A DNA stretch of 64,000 nt from Oegoconia quadripuncta (GCA_949316235.1 OX438748.1:24740575-24804574); one strand, 5' to 3'; numbered from the stretch's first letter, positions 21,001 through 26,715 are shown. Translations and numbers: made by a program. Notes: generated by a model from the letters alone, not told the origin.

Positions 21001-23111
21001 ACAGTTTCATCTATCTCAAGTAAATCACATCATTGCTATTAATATCAGTCGGCCTGTGGATGTCCAGCGCTGAGCTTAGGTCTTCACTATTGGGCTAGTA
21101 AAAATAGAATAGAATAGAATAGAATACATTTATTCGTCGACCATGACACAAGTCACTTAACCTACATTATAAGTACACAAAATACACAATTTTAGTTGTG
21201 TAACTTCCTATAATTTGTTATTATTGTGTGTGTATTATATTTGTTATGTATATAGTATCCATCTATATATATATATAGCTATTTATGTATATAGCTATTT
21301 ATGTATACGTATAATATATATGTACGGTTTTGATTTTTATTTATTAAATAAGTAATTAATTATGTAGGTATTTCATATCTGCATCCGTTCTATAAAGTTA
21401 TACTCCTACAACCAAAGGTTCCCTGGAAGAGATCGCTGTTAGTGATAAGGCCGCCTAATTGTACTCTTTCCAGTATTGTGTTTTGTAAAATGTATATTCT
21501 CCTTTTGTGCACTAAAGTGTATTTGTATTATATAATTTTAAAGTTCCTAATTTTTTGTAGAATAATAAAGTAACTATCAGTCATCAATCAAATAAAAATA
21601 TTTTCTAACAATTCTGTAAGTTGCTTTAGGTAAAGTATAAGTATTTCGTTATAAAACCTACAAAATTAAATTAAAGTTACCACTGTGAACTTCATTGCAT
21701 TGCAGAAGATGCTAAGATCTCCTAAAACAATTTTATAAAAAAAAAAAATAATCAATTGCTACGTCATATTTACTAAAAATAATTTATTGAGTCGTGAAAT
21801 TTTTCATAAATGTAAAGAAGTTACTGATCGATTTTCTTGAAAATAGTTACAGGTATAAGTATATTCTTCGACGCAATGAAATTCACAATGACAATTTTAA
21901 TCATTTAGTCCATGTTTTATTACTAAATATCCATATTATATCTAAAGCAAGGTATCGATATATTAGAAAACATTTTTATTCTATCACTGACAGGTGTTCT
22001 CTCCATGTACAAAAAATCACGGTCTTTAAAATTATAGGAAGTCAAAAGTGTATCCTTACTGGACTACATAGACTTCCAGAGCGAGTGATTGTAAGCGCCC
22101 TGCCCCCGCAGTCTCGACATAGATAGCGATCGCTATACTACCGATTTCGGTCGTTAAGTCCTAACAATGTTATTTTAATTGGAGAATTAGAGTATTTAGT
22201 ATCAAAATATCGGTTTCCATTGAAACGACGATTCAGGCTTCCAACAAAAACCGATATGATTATGAACACTATAACATTTAGAATAAGATCGTTAGGAGTT
22301 AACGACCGAAATCGGTTGCTATCTATGTCGAGACTGCGGGCCCTGGCCTGCCATCTAGGGACTTTAGGCGACTTTCCTCAGTCCGTCGTTTCACCTTGGA
22401 CGTCGTACACTGCTGGTGTGTGGCCTCCATTCCCGATTCAATCTCGTAGTGATACACCAAGGATCGCTCTCTTCATAGGTTGTTGTGTGAGCTTGATCTT
22501 TCATAAAAGACCCATTGTAAGATACCACTTTTCTGTGTTAAGTCACTGGTAACATCATTGATTATACATTTTAAGCATCGTTATCAGACAACGTCGTTTC
22601 CTATTTGCCACAGTGGCACTCAAAATTTGTTATGTTTATCTTTATATGTTTCGTAGTTTGTTCTTTTTAATGTTTTATATGTTAAGTTTGTTTTGTACAT
22701 TTAATGTGTGCCCACTTGTGGCGAATAAACTGTTGTCTTCCTCTTTTCGTCTTCGTTTCTTTCTTGATGCATCGGTTTCTTCGCTTAGATGCAATTTTTT
22801 TTGGTTTATTAAATTTTAAAATTTTTCGTTAGCTCTGATACAGTTTGAACTTTGTTTCCGATGTAATTGTGTATTCCTATGTCCATCTACTCTATTGATT
22901 GATATTAAAATTATTGATACTGACCGATGAGCATTTCTAAGGAAGATGAAACGAGTTTCGCAAGTATTCTATGCTATTTCTAATACTGACGACAATTTTA
23001 AATTTTAACTTACATCACCACCAGGTGTGACTGCCCGTTCTGTGAAATGTTGTGTGATGACAAGGTGACTGCTCACTAAACTTCGTCGCTCTCGTTTTCT
23101 TCTGTCCAGAT
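1..23111 (-). CDS. Dscam-like: Dscam-family adhesion receptor, internal portion (Ig5-FN4-Ig10), 21 exons
   Basis: Twenty complete exons and one partial exon on the minus strand join in phase to about 965 residues, with GT donors and AG acceptors at every junction. Domain order is Ig5, Ig6, Ig7, Ig8, Ig9, FN3 x4, then the start of Ig10, which is the Dscam architecture (nine Ig, four FN3, Ig10, two FN3). Landmarks are the LDVYGPPYIR-type Ig5/Ig6 junction, APKWLEEP opening Ig8, and [14 protein letters not shown] in FN4. Dscam proteins are single-pass homophilic adhesion receptors for neurite self-recognition and, in arthropods, haemocyte functions. The sequence is quite diverged from Drosophila Dscam1, and no tandem alternative exons are visible, so a non-hypervariable paralogue is likely. 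The signal peptide, Ig1-4, FN5-6 and membrane segment are outside what I can see. The family is secure; the paralogue is not. Confidence 0.93.
155..296 (-). CDS. Dscam-like exon: first half of Ig10
   Basis: 142 nt, phase 1 in and phase 2 out. It encodes [18 protein letters not shown] then [20 protein letters not shown]. The first Ig cysteine and the core Trp are present 14 residues apart. Entry after FN4 by VAGVASLGG matches the VPAKIASF-type start of Dscam Ig10. Acceptor ...AATTCCAG, donor GTTCAC. Confidence 0.9.
924..1087 (-). CDS. Dscam-like exon: second half of FN3-4
   Basis: 164 nt, phase 2 in and phase 1 out. It contains [20 protein letters not shown] followed by TRAGEG, the most recognisable Dscam FN4 motif (YxFWVTASTxxGEG). 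Acceptor ...CGTTATAG, donor GTATTA. It is followed 0.6 kb on by the Ig10 exon. Confidence 0.93.
1195..1425 (-). pseudogene. Non-LTR retrotransposon 3' end (RT C-terminus) in Dscam intron
   Basis: Minus-strand reading gives [20 protein letters not shown], then [20 protein letters not shown], and a stop, followed by an A-rich tail (ATATATAAAAAAA). This is the typical C-terminal tail of insect LINE reverse transcriptases. It is only the last ~230 bp, hence a 5'-truncated insertion. Related copies lie at 26.5 kb (+) and 61.8 kb (-). Confidence 0.75.
1911..2040 (-). CDS. Dscam-like exon: first half of FN3-4
   Basis: 130 nt, phase 1 in and phase 2 out. It encodes [20 protein letters not shown] and [20 protein letters not shown]. 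The FN3 core Trp and the PNG..YTVY turn are in place. The final AG joins the T of the next exon to make Ser. Acceptor ...TATTTCCAG, donor GTATTAA. Confidence 0.93.
2160..2670 (+). mobile_element. LINE 3' UTR copy, split by an RTE fragment
   Basis: The same sequence occurs inverted at about 26.07-26.40 kb. It holds the hairpin GAGATCGCTTTTAATGAT followed by aagaccgcc, then AATAAA and a (TTTG)n tail. About 160 bp of RTE sequence (2277-2437) interrupts it, so the RTE piece arrived later. Confidence 0.65.
2288..2437 (+). pseudogene. RTE-type retrotransposon C-terminus
   Basis: The open frame reads [14 protein letters not shown], then [20 protein letters not shown] and DSMGS before a run of stops (taataataat). 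This is the usual end of RTE-clade reverse transcriptases (GRPxxRWxDDL ... EAxxQQW). Only about 50 codons remain. Confidence 0.75.
2806..2958 (-). CDS. Dscam-like exon: second half of FN3-3
   Basis: 153 nt, phase 1 in and phase 1 out. It encodes [20 protein letters not shown] then [19 protein letters not shown]. The LKYTNYTxxV..FxxFGxGP pattern matches the Drosophila Dscam FN3-3 segment. Acceptor TTTATTTCCAG, donor GTAAGA. Confidence 0.94.
3283..3665 (+). repeat. Diverged lepidopteran interspersed repeat (two pieces)
   Basis: Two degraded pieces of the repeat whose fuller copies at 10.55, 43.39 and 49.75 kb read like ...cagcgtggtggactatggcccatac...gaggaaggcc. The second piece ends at a run of 16 C's (about 3629-3644) before gcctactgagaggaggc. 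Confidence 0.5.
3726..3860 (-). CDS. Dscam-like exon: first half of FN3-3
   Basis: 135 nt, phase 1 in and phase 1 out. It encodes [20 protein letters not shown] and [20 protein letters not shown]. The QAPSxxxCTxxSSxSLRVxW core is typical for this FN3 of Dscam. Acceptor CTCATTCCAG, donor GTAAAA. Confidence 0.93.
4202..4380 (+). repeat. SINE family A, 5'-truncated
   Basis: Tail part only, from accatcttatctaagttt to gcggtcaagtg and an A-run. The tRNA-like head is missing. Confidence 0.75.
4651..4805. mobile_element. Foldback MITE, ~155 bp
   Basis: Near-perfect terminal inverted repeats: ataatggtgtcgattcggat at the left, its complement ending ...cgacaccattat at the right, with the shared motif gtacaccaactaaact. 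A second copy lies at 43.58-43.73 kb and a half-copy at about 6.40 kb. No ORF, so non-autonomous. Confidence 0.8.
4931..5013 (-). CDS. Dscam-like exon: end of FN3-2
   Basis: 83 nt, phase 2 in and phase 1 out. It encodes [20 protein letters not shown] then YQDTREG. The [15 protein letters not shown] motif is the G-strand region of an FN3. With the 85-nt exon at 7040 it completes FN3-2, so this repeat is split over three exons. Confidence 0.93.
5146..5412 (+). repeat. SINE family B, near full length
   Basis: tRNA-like head with A-box-like ttggtgtagtggttagcaac and B-box-like ggttcgaatcc, then tgtgatgaatacggacat and a body ending ggaactagatgacgctgtgt. This family has at least ten copies in the window. 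Confidence 0.8.
5415..6210. other. Intron DNA without recognisable feature
   Basis: AT-rich Dscam-like intron sequence. A 92-codon plus-strand frame at 5586-5864 is rich in Phe, has no family resemblance, and is probably chance. Confidence 0.5.
6215..6805 (+). pseudogene. LINE 3' end with RT C-terminus, MITE-interrupted
   Basis: Reading [20 protein letters not shown], then [15 protein letters not shown], then after a short MITE piece (about 6398-6425) [16 protein letters not shown], an in-frame TAA, and [20 protein letters not shown]. This is the C-terminus of a Jockey-like LINE, then its 3' UTR and a (TTTGA)n tail near 6790-6805. Broken by the insertion and the nonsense codon. Confidence 0.75.
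7040..7124 (-). CDS. Dscam-like exon: middle of FN3-2
   Basis: 85 nt, phase 1 in and phase 2 out. It encodes [20 protein letters not shown] then SGLLKNTR. It was found from phase: the flanking exons (8594-8743 and 4931-5013) do not join directly but join exactly through this one. Acceptor TGTATTCTAG, donor GTACGT. Confidence 0.9.
7358..7440. repeat. TG-rich microsatellite
   Basis: Interrupted (TG)n with tgtgtgtgtgtgtttgagtatgtgtg-type units in a Dscam-like intron. Confidence 0.8.
8083..8413 (+). repeat. SINE family A, full length
   Basis: Full ~330-bp copy. Head ccgcctccgtggctcaatg with B-box-like gctcgatccccagcgggg, body cggtttggtcggtggtag and ccgcctggctagctacca, tail to gaggtcaagt. Most complete units run to acccgttgtgcataaaa. 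Confidence 0.85.
8594..8743 (-). CDS. Dscam-like exon: first half of FN3-2
   Basis: 150 nt, phase 1 in and phase 1 out. It encodes [40 protein letters not shown] and [10 protein letters not shown]. The SWxPPxxxxxNGxIxGYxV core is a classical FN3. Acceptor TATTACAG, donor GTATGT. Confidence 0.94.
8881..9233 (+). repeat. Minisatellite, 7 perfect copies of a 50-bp unit
   Basis: The unit begins taatatatacagccttgaaa and ends gctgcatttactac. Copies start at 8881, 8931, 8981, 9031, 9081, 9131 and 9181 without a mismatch. It lies in the intron between FN3-1 and FN3-2. Confidence 0.97.
9530..9712 (-). repeat. SINE family B, minus, tRNA head missing
   Basis: Reverse complement of the family B body: cgccatctagttccacatta to gcccctagcg. 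The tRNA-like head is lost. Confidence 0.75.
9764..9903 (-). CDS. Dscam-like exon: second half of FN3-1
   Basis: 140 nt, phase 2 in and phase 1 out. It encodes [20 protein letters not shown] and [20 protein letters not shown]. The LxxLRPATxYxVRVxxxNxVG string is diagnostic of FN3. It joins the following exon as HEEAPSSAP. Acceptor TTTATTCCAG, donor GTTCGT. Confidence 0.95.
10000..10130. repeat. Imperfect foldback element
   Basis: Ends cgtattaataaa / tttattaatacg, and an inner pair cttgagttgacac / gtgtcaactcaa around a short loop. It may be a small MITE. Confidence 0.6.
10188..10420 (+). repeat. SINE family B, subtype with tagtggatagtgaccctgtc
   Basis: Head ggttggtgtagtggatagtg, B-box-like ggttcgaatcccgc. 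Body has ccgttatctagtatcaa and gggactagatgattagtgta, a subtype shared with 46.1 kb and 59.5 kb. Confidence 0.8.
10545..10680 (+). repeat. Interspersed repeat (…gtgatggactatggcccatac…)
   Basis: Copy of the repeat also at 43.39 and 49.75 kb, ending gtgggatgtttacgggctgatgatgat. Probably a retroposon 3' end. Confidence 0.6.
10715..11093 (-). repeat. SINE family B, two minus copies
   Basis: A truncated copy (about 10715-10770) is followed by a fuller one (10838-11093) with the tRNA-like head gggattcgaacccgcgacct ... accactacaccaaacagg. Read on plus, the head mimics a [10 protein letters not shown] protein string that is not a gene. Confidence 0.8.
11205..11373 (-). CDS. Dscam-like exon: first half of FN3-1
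   Basis: 169 nt, phase 1 in and phase 2 out. It encodes [20 protein letters not shown] then [20 protein letters not shown]. This is the Ig9-to-FN3 switch: P-P-x-P-P-S-x-L-x-V then the core Trp. The usual W-x-P-P loop proline is absent (WRDTL), a divergent feature. Donor GTGAGT. Confidence 0.94.
11779..11927 (-). CDS. Dscam-like exon: second half of Ig9
   Basis: 149 nt, phase 2 in and phase 1 out. It encodes [20 protein letters not shown] then [20 protein letters not shown]. The DAGxYxC motif with Cys and the NxYGxA turn close an I-set Ig domain. Acceptor TTTTCTCCAG, donor GTGAGT. Confidence 0.95.
12018..12162 (-). CDS. Dscam-like exon: first half of Ig9
   Basis: 145 nt, phase 1 in and phase 2 out. 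It encodes [20 protein letters not shown], then [20 protein letters not shown]. Cys and core Trp are present. The ECxxxGDxPIxxxW pattern fits Dscam Ig9 (QCEAKGEKPIGILW in fly). Confidence 0.95.
12309..12536 (+). pseudogene. Retroelement C-terminal fragment (VETLGPW…)
   Basis: Open frame [20 protein letters not shown] then [20 protein letters not shown] and VLGTMP, with a stop at 12536. A homologous minus-strand fragment lies at 27.19-27.39 kb (about 60% identical by eye). I recognise the string as retroelement-like but cannot name the clade. Confidence 0.55.
12669..12845 (-). CDS. Dscam-like exon: second half of Ig8
   Basis: 177 nt, phase 1 in and phase 1 out. It encodes [40 protein letters not shown] and VWMSVN. 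NGTLxIxxVxxxDEGxYxC matches Dscam Ig8. The donor GTAAGT begins inside AACAGTAAGT, making Lys with the next exon. Confidence 0.95.
12870..13680 (+). pseudogene. Non-LTR retrotransposon fragment with RNase H domain
   Basis: Plus-strand reading [20 protein letters not shown] then EMAKLGAA is the end of an RNase H domain (VPGHxGxxGNExAD). Then [15 protein letters not shown] and a zinc-knuckle-like [17 protein letters not shown]. The frame is broken near 13170-13180. Typical of the polyprotein end of R1/I-like LINEs. It lies inside a Dscam-like intron, opposite strand. Confidence 0.8.
13876..13995 (-). CDS. Dscam-like exon: first half of Ig8
   Basis: 120 nt, phase 1 in and phase 1 out. It encodes [20 protein letters not shown] then [19 protein letters not shown]. 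Starts with the V/APPxWxxEP signature of Dscam Ig8. Cys and Trp are present, and GYPQPQVHW matches GFPKPQVTW in fly. Confidence 0.96.
14080..14560. other. Intron DNA without recognisable feature
   Basis: AT-rich intron sequence between the Ig7 and Ig8 exons; no exon or clear repeat seen. Confidence 0.5.
14560..14770 (+). mobile_element. LINE 3' end with conserved hairpin
   Basis: Contains cttgctggaagaaatctctt, then agagataagctagtgccttttgtaca, and ends in (AAATA)n. Same 3'-end architecture as 21.4, 38.9 and 50.9 kb. Confidence 0.55.
14911..15046 (-). CDS. Dscam-like exon: second half of Ig7
   Basis: 136 nt, phase 0 in and phase 1 out. It encodes [20 protein letters not shown] and [20 protein letters not shown]. 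GxYxCxASN closes Ig7. In Dscam1 this domain comes from a single alternative exon; here it is split between this exon and 15682-16066. Confidence 0.95.
15365..15470 (-). repeat. Retroposon 3' end (TCATCATCAT tail)
   Basis: Minus strand: ggaggcttttgtccagtagt...gactggc then (ATG)n, a common insect LINE terminus. Too short to classify. Confidence 0.5.
15682..16066 (-). CDS. Dscam-like exon: second half of Ig6 fused to first half of Ig7
   Basis: 385 nt, phase 2 in and phase 0 out. It encodes [60 protein letters not shown], then Ig7 from [20 protein letters not shown] to [17 protein letters not shown]. Both domains' key residues are present (Ig6 Trp and second Cys; Ig7 first Cys in NIYCNV and Trp). 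One exon spans the boundary that in Dscam1 carries the alternative exon-9 bank. Between Ig6 Trp and LTISEV a basic stretch ([15 protein letters not shown]) replaces the usual short loop. Confidence 0.94.
16211..16250 (+). repeat. SINE family A, head fragment
   Basis: Only ctccgtggctcactataaacaac remains. Confidence 0.6.
16585..16720. mobile_element. Right half of a MITE family (52.1 kb type)
   Basis: Shares cgaactcggctatggttcttagtggaaag and ...aattacacgaattaaatttcaccc with elements at 52.12-52.35 and 55.01-55.25 kb. Confidence 0.55.
16725..16930 (+). pseudogene. Retrotransposon RT C-terminal fragment
   Basis: Frame reads [20 protein letters not shown], then [20 protein letters not shown]. 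It matches the end of insect LINE RTs (GHxxRHxxFLxxIIEGKxEGKRxRGRPR). Isolated fragment. Confidence 0.75.
17273..17590 (+). repeat. SINE family A, complete with small head deletion
   Basis: ccgcctcc is followed directly by ctatgtaaacaacataggg, so gtggctca is lost; otherwise full to the A-run. Confidence 0.8.
17602..17692 (-). CDS. Dscam-like exon: first half of Ig6
   Basis: 91 nt, phase 1 in and phase 2 out. It encodes [20 protein letters not shown] then [10 protein letters not shown] across the junction. The VYGPPYIR start and CPxxGYPI match fly Dscam (VYGLPYIR ... CPVAGYPI). Acceptor TATAATTTCAG, donor GTAACA. Confidence 0.96.
17975..18120 (+). repeat. LINE-derived repeat (aaactcaaactcaaagcatt)
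   Basis: Near-identical to 47.14-47.27 kb: (aaactc)n, tttatttcaacgtaagatac, then ggctaagcatttttcggtca. Confidence 0.7.
18240..18950. other. Intron: AT-rich tail plus C/CA-rich low-complexity tract
   Basis: A (TAAA)n-tailed LINE-like end near 18395-18430, then 18620-18730 with cacacacagacacaccccc and runs of C. No exon seen. Confidence 0.6.
18963..19114 (-). CDS. Dscam-like exon: second half of Ig5
   Basis: 152 nt, phase 2 in and phase 1 out. It encodes [40 protein letters not shown] and [11 protein letters not shown]. The VxxLNxTxVxxxDGGLYxCIA and LxVYG strings align closely with the fly protein. Confidence 0.96.
19314..19615 (-). repeat. SINE family A, minus
   Basis: atgcatcacgggttagcact to ctggggaatcggaccagact; the head end is diverged. 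Confidence 0.8.
19755..19885 (+). repeat. SINE family B, 3'-truncated
   Basis: Head ttggtgtagtggttagtaac, B-box-like gtttcgaatcccgc, broken after gatgaatacgg. Confidence 0.75.
19948..20045 (+). repeat. SINE family A, tail fragment
   Basis: gatagccagtgtcccaaata to gaggtcaagtgc. Confidence 0.7.
20153..20402 (-). repeat. SINE family A, minus, head missing
   Basis: atgcacaacgggttagcatt to accaaaccgataatta; tRNA-like head absent. Confidence 0.8.
20446..20537 (-). CDS. Dscam-like exon: middle of Ig5
   Basis: 92 nt, phase 0 in and phase 2 out. It encodes [20 protein letters not shown] and [11 protein letters not shown]. First Ig5 Cys and Trp are present. Acceptor TTGTTTCAG, donor GTGAGT. Confidence 0.95.
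20570..20995 (+). repeat. SINE family B split by a nested retroposon tail
   Basis: Family B sequence (gatgaatacagacatgtgtt ...) stops at about 20635 and resumes at about 20875 (gcaaaaaaaaagtatttgtt to gatggcgcagtgtgtatgtg). The ~240-bp insert begins aaagaaagaaag, the minus-strand tail of another retroposon. Confidence 0.7.
21095..21600. mobile_element. LINE 3' ends (minus tail at 21.1 kb, plus hairpin at 21.42 kb)
   Basis: (AGAAT)n followed by acatttattcgtcgaccatg is a minus tail. From 21.41 kb plus, ccctggaagagatcgctgtt, agtgataaggccgcctaatt and cactaaagtgt form the conserved LINE 3' hairpin. Confidence 0.55.
21600..22075. repeat. Unclassified repeat, copy 1 (also at 44.8 and 45.0 kb)
   Basis: Shares aaattaaattaaagttacca, gcagaagatgctaagat, ttttcttgaaaatagttaca and cgacgcaatgaaattcaca with 45.03-45.48 kb over most of its length. 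No coding potential seen. Confidence 0.65.
22105..22340. mobile_element. Foldback MITE, ~236 bp
   Basis: Terminal arms ccgcagtctcgacatagata...ccgatttcggtcgttaa and, inverted, ttaacgaccgaaatcgg...tatctatgtcgagactgcgg; inner arms atatcggttt / aaaccgatat. No coding capacity. Confidence 0.8.
22340..23010. other. Intron DNA without recognised feature
   Basis: Short plus-strand frames at 22220-22552 and 22613-22819 show no domain; the first overlaps the MITE. Confidence 0.5.
23014..23111 (-). CDS. Dscam-like exon: Ig4-Ig5 linker and first strands of Ig5
   Basis: 98 nt, phase 1 in and phase 0 out. It encodes [20 protein letters not shown] then [12 protein letters not shown], joining ISMQC. TxxPGGDxSMxC fits the start of an Ig domain. 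The Arg/Lys cluster is unusual. It is the most 5' exon I can find; the preceding exon (ending on one base) was not located. Confidence 0.88.
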
Positions 23112-23117
23112 CTGAAA

Positions 23118-23243
23118 TTAAAATAAAAGTCAAAGTCAAAAATGCTTTATTTTGTAGGTACAAAGGGTAAACATAAAATAGTCAATTTCATAAGCTACTG
23201 CTTCTTCAAAATGCAAGTTTCCCCTAAGAAGAACAAGCAAGAA
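23118..23243 (-). repeat. LINE tail fragment
   Basis: aaaagtcaaagtcaaaaatgctttatttt, the minus-strand 3' end of a LINE, immediately followed by a SINE A. Confidence 0.5.
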
Positions 23244-23570
23244 CCGCCTCCGTGGCTCAATGTAAACAACATTGGGTTTACAATTCAGAGGTCGCGGGTT
23301 TGATCCCCAGCGGGGTACATGTTTAAGTACTCGGTTTGGTTGGTGGTACATCATTTTAAATGTCCGCCTGGCTAGCTACCACCATCTTATCTAAATCTAC
23401 CGCCAAGCAGCAATGTTAATAGCATTGTTGTGTTCCGGTTGTCAGAGATAAGACAGCCAGTCTCCCAAATGTGTTGGGGTTTCCGGGTCAGTACGCTGCC
23501 ATTTTCGACCTCATCTTCACTTAAAATCAGGTGTGATTGAGGTCAAGTACCAACCCGTTGTGCATAAAAA
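23243..23570 (+). repeat. SINE family A, full length
   Basis: ccgcctccgtggctcaatgt to cccgttgtgcataaaaaa. Confidence 0.88.
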
Positions 23571-23579
23571 ATAATAATA

Positions 23580-24355
23580 ATATAATCAATACTTTACTCT
23601 TTTGTTATTAGCTATAGGTTTTTGTTCACATTGTTTCTGTTATATATTTGTGTCTTATTTATATGTATGTACATAAGATGCAACCGCTATATATAGCGTT
23701 TACTGTGGTAATATGCTAGGAAAGCGGTGGACTGTAAAAGCTTTGATTAGTGCAGGTGCTGCTTACATTTAGTGGCAAAATCAGTGTACACCATTTTATT
23801 TCCTGTGTTCGGCGTAACACGCTTGAGTCAGTCATAAAATTCAAACCTCATCTTCTCTTCAGGGAGTTAGCAATCTGAACTAGAAAGATTTAAAATTACT
23901 GCTCATTTACAATGCCGACCCCCCCTTCCCCAAGAAAAACGAGCAAGAAACTAAAGCATAAAAGAGTATACCCCTTAAATGACTTAAATAACTCTGTGTA
24001 AACGACTGCACCGGTACAACAATTTAATTTTTAGCCAATGCATTACATGGATGAGCTGTCATTTACTTTGTGTATTCTGAGTACGATAGCCTTGTAGCAA
24101 TTTTTTTAATTTTTGGTTTTAGTTGACTGATATCATTGAGAGAGCATATCTTTGTTCATTGTCAAATTAGGATTCATTAGAATGCTCATGAGATCCAGCC
24201 TCAATGAACTACTGTGTTTTATTACGGGTAGTAATAATTTCAAATGCATATTTTAATTTGCCTATGTTTCAATTCTGTAACGAAGTTGTAGCATAATAAT
24301 GTTTTATATATAATTAGAACGTTGAGGTTATGAAATGTTATTCATGTAAGTGAAG
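23580..24355. other. No recognisable gene or repeat
   Basis: AT-rich DNA with a short C-run near 23925. Candidate upstream Dscam-like exons were looked for and not seen. Confidence 0.5.
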
Positions 24356-24359
24356 TTTT

Positions 24360-24770
24360 TTAAGGAGAATAACGTAAGTGATATAACGTAAGTGAATGGA
24401 CAGGTCGGTAAAGGTCGGCTAAGTAGGGGCGTACGTCAAATAAGTAGTGATGGGCATTTTTAGGATAACGATGATGAACAACGATGCTGCCATTACCGAT
24501 GCCATTTAGTTGCAGTTCATTTTGCGCTTCCATAGTTCTAACATGTAGTACAAGTATGCTTGTGCCAAGCGGCTGGCTTTGTTGAAGATATGCAAGGTAA
24601 TACGCGACCTTCGCCCAAAATGGGTAGTCAGAGATGTCCCAAACTAAAACGTATGGCATGCCTTTAGGCGTAAACTTTCTTAATCCTAAAATTGACATTG
24701 ATTTTTTATTGAAATAATAGTAACTTTCCCATTGCAGAAATAAATTAACAATTTGTTCATGCATGTACAT
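24360..24770 (-). CDS. Unidentified 136-codon ORF
   Basis: An open frame including FTPKGMPYVLVWDISDYPFW then YLQQSQPLGTSILVLHVRTM, with a stop at its left end. GC content is higher than the flanks from about 24420 to 24680, which fits a coding relic. I do not recognise a family; it could be a retroelement remnant or an exon. Confidence 0.3.
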   Translation of the reverse strand: MYMHEQIVNLFLQWESYYYFNKKSMSILGLRKFTPKGMPYVLVWDISDYPFWAKVAYYLAYLQQSQPLGTSILVLHVRTMEAQNELQLNGIGNGSIVVHHRYPKNAHHYLFDVRPYLADLYRPVHSLTLYHLRYSP

Positions 24771-25041
24771 TTAGATACTTTGACCCCCTTAAATGGGAGT
24801 CGAAAATTCCCGACTGTGCTCGATATTTGTTTTGCTCGCCAGTGTGCAATTAGTGCAAATATGTCTTTGACAGGCACGTCAGTTGGTATAAATTCGATCG
24901 ACGAGACTTGTAACCAACTTTATGTTATAGGCATACTAGTAGATATGAGTACATTTATGCCATAGGAGAAGTAGTCTTGGAGTGGAACATAGATAAACCT
25001 TTCTAGTCTCTACAGATCATTCTTCAGATTCATTCTAAAGA

Positions 25042-25115
25042 TCTGTAGATGGCTCAATGTAAACAATACAGGTTTACGAATCGGAGGTCGTGGGTTCTAT
25101 CCTCAGCGGGGTACA
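25042..25115 (+). repeat. SINE family A, head fragment
   Basis: gatggctcaatgtaaacaat to cctcagcggggtacat. Confidence 0.7.
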
Positions 25116-25228
25116 TAGATAGATAGATTAGCATTTATTTGCATCCATGTACACACACATAACAAATTTTACATATGAAAAATACAACTAAAACAATAAA
25201 ACACAAGTACAGAAACAACAAATATTAT

Positions 25229-25515
25229 GTAATAAACAACATTGGGTTTACTTTTCGGAGGTCGCGGGTTCGATCCCCAGCGGGGTACATATTTAGCACT
25301 CGGTTTGGTTGGTGGTAGGGCATATTAAATGTCCGCCTGGCTAGCTACCACCACCTTATCTAAATCTGCCGCCAAACAGCAATGTTAATAGCATTGTTGT
25401 GTTCCGGTTGTCAGAGATAAGATAGCCAGTCCCCCAATAAGATGGGGTTTCGGCCCTTCCATTACCTTCGGCCTCATCTTCACTTAACATCAGGTGTGAT
25501 TGAGGTCGTGGATAA
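25229..25515 (+). repeat. SINE family A, 5'-truncated
   Basis: Starts aaacaacattgggtttactt and runs to gattgaggtcgtgg. Confidence 0.82.
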
Positions 25516-26067
25516 AAAAAATATTTGTATCCTACATTGAAAAGAAAAGTTTTGATTTTTTAAGTTTTTCACTAATTTACTTTCCCATAAATCAGATAGC
25601 AGATTTCTATTTCGTGTAACACTATAGAAAGTACGGTTCATGATAGCCCCGCAGGAGACCAGGTGTCCAGGTGTAATCAGATTCCCGGACAGATTGCGTT
25701 GCCCGTGCCGCCGTAACGAGGGGAGTTGCTCTGTTAATGAATCCGTCTGATTGCGTTTTAACGGACTCCTAATATTTGCAGATTGGTTATTTGGTATTTA
25801 AGACCATGCTTAAATCGTTTCCTATATTTCACTTTTTTTTTTATTTCACCGATACAAATGTAGTACAGTAACTATATCAATAAAAACCTATAGCTAACAA
25901 CAAAGGATTAAACGTAAATATAATACTGATTATATAATTAAAAATATTTATAAATAAAAAAGTTGTCACAGATCTTACACGACCGGAAGGGTCCCGAGTA
26001 GGCTGGCGGCATTGCCTCGTTGATTTACAGGCTCACACCATTTGCGCTAAATAGAGACTTCAAACAA

Positions 26068-26400
26068 ACAAACGAACAAACAAAATATTCTTTATTGTAC
26101 AACAATAAGAAACATAAGAAAAAGGGGATAGTACAATTTGGCGGCCTTATCACTAAAAGCGATCTCTTCCATGCAACCTTTGGGTTAGGAAGCATTACGC
26201 ACATGATATGTAGGTAGCGTGCGCGGTAAACTAATTTTAATAAAATAAATAAATCACCCGTATAAAAACGTACGTTAATTGAATGCATACATAATATATA
26301 TAAAAAATAATACATATAATATATACCCATATTTAAATTTATACTAATTAAATAGAATAGTACGTAACTAAGCATACAGTAATTAATGCGAGTATGAGTA
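26068..26400 (-). mobile_element. LINE 3' UTR, minus copy of the 2.2-kb element
   Basis: (aaac)n, ttctttattgtacaacaata, ggcggccttatcactaaaag and gcgcggtaaactaattttaa: the reverse complement of 2160-2670 without the RTE insert. Confidence 0.7.
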
Positions 26401-26483
26401 TTGAAATTTGAATTCAAAAAAAGTTTTATTTCGTCAGTTTTATGAATAACATTTGAAATCGGTGAGCGAGGGCGCCGGAGGCC

Positions 26484-26715
26484 CACCTTCCAGTCTCTCT
26501 CCAGAATGGTAGCGGTATTTAAAGAGTTAGTACCCCAGGAGGGTACCAGCACTATTAGTGCTGGAGAATCCCTCATCGCTCAGGCTGCCCTACTTATTCT
26601 GGGGTGGACACCTTCCTCAAAGGCCGGCAACGCATCTGTGACCCTTTTGGTGTTGCCCGTGTTGTTTGGTGACCCGCATGCTCGTTTGCCGCCCTCTCAT
26701 ATATAAAAAAAAAAA
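26484..26715 (+). pseudogene. LINE RT C-terminus, deleted copy
   Basis: Plus-strand equivalent of the 1.2-kb fragment: accttcctcaaaggccggca, gcatctgtgacccttttggt, ending in ccctctcatatata and an A-run; the [10 protein letters not shown] part is deleted or replaced. Confidence 0.65.

Noticed and set aside
22220..22552. 110-codon plus ORF
   Set aside because: Overlaps the foldback MITE and shows no domain.
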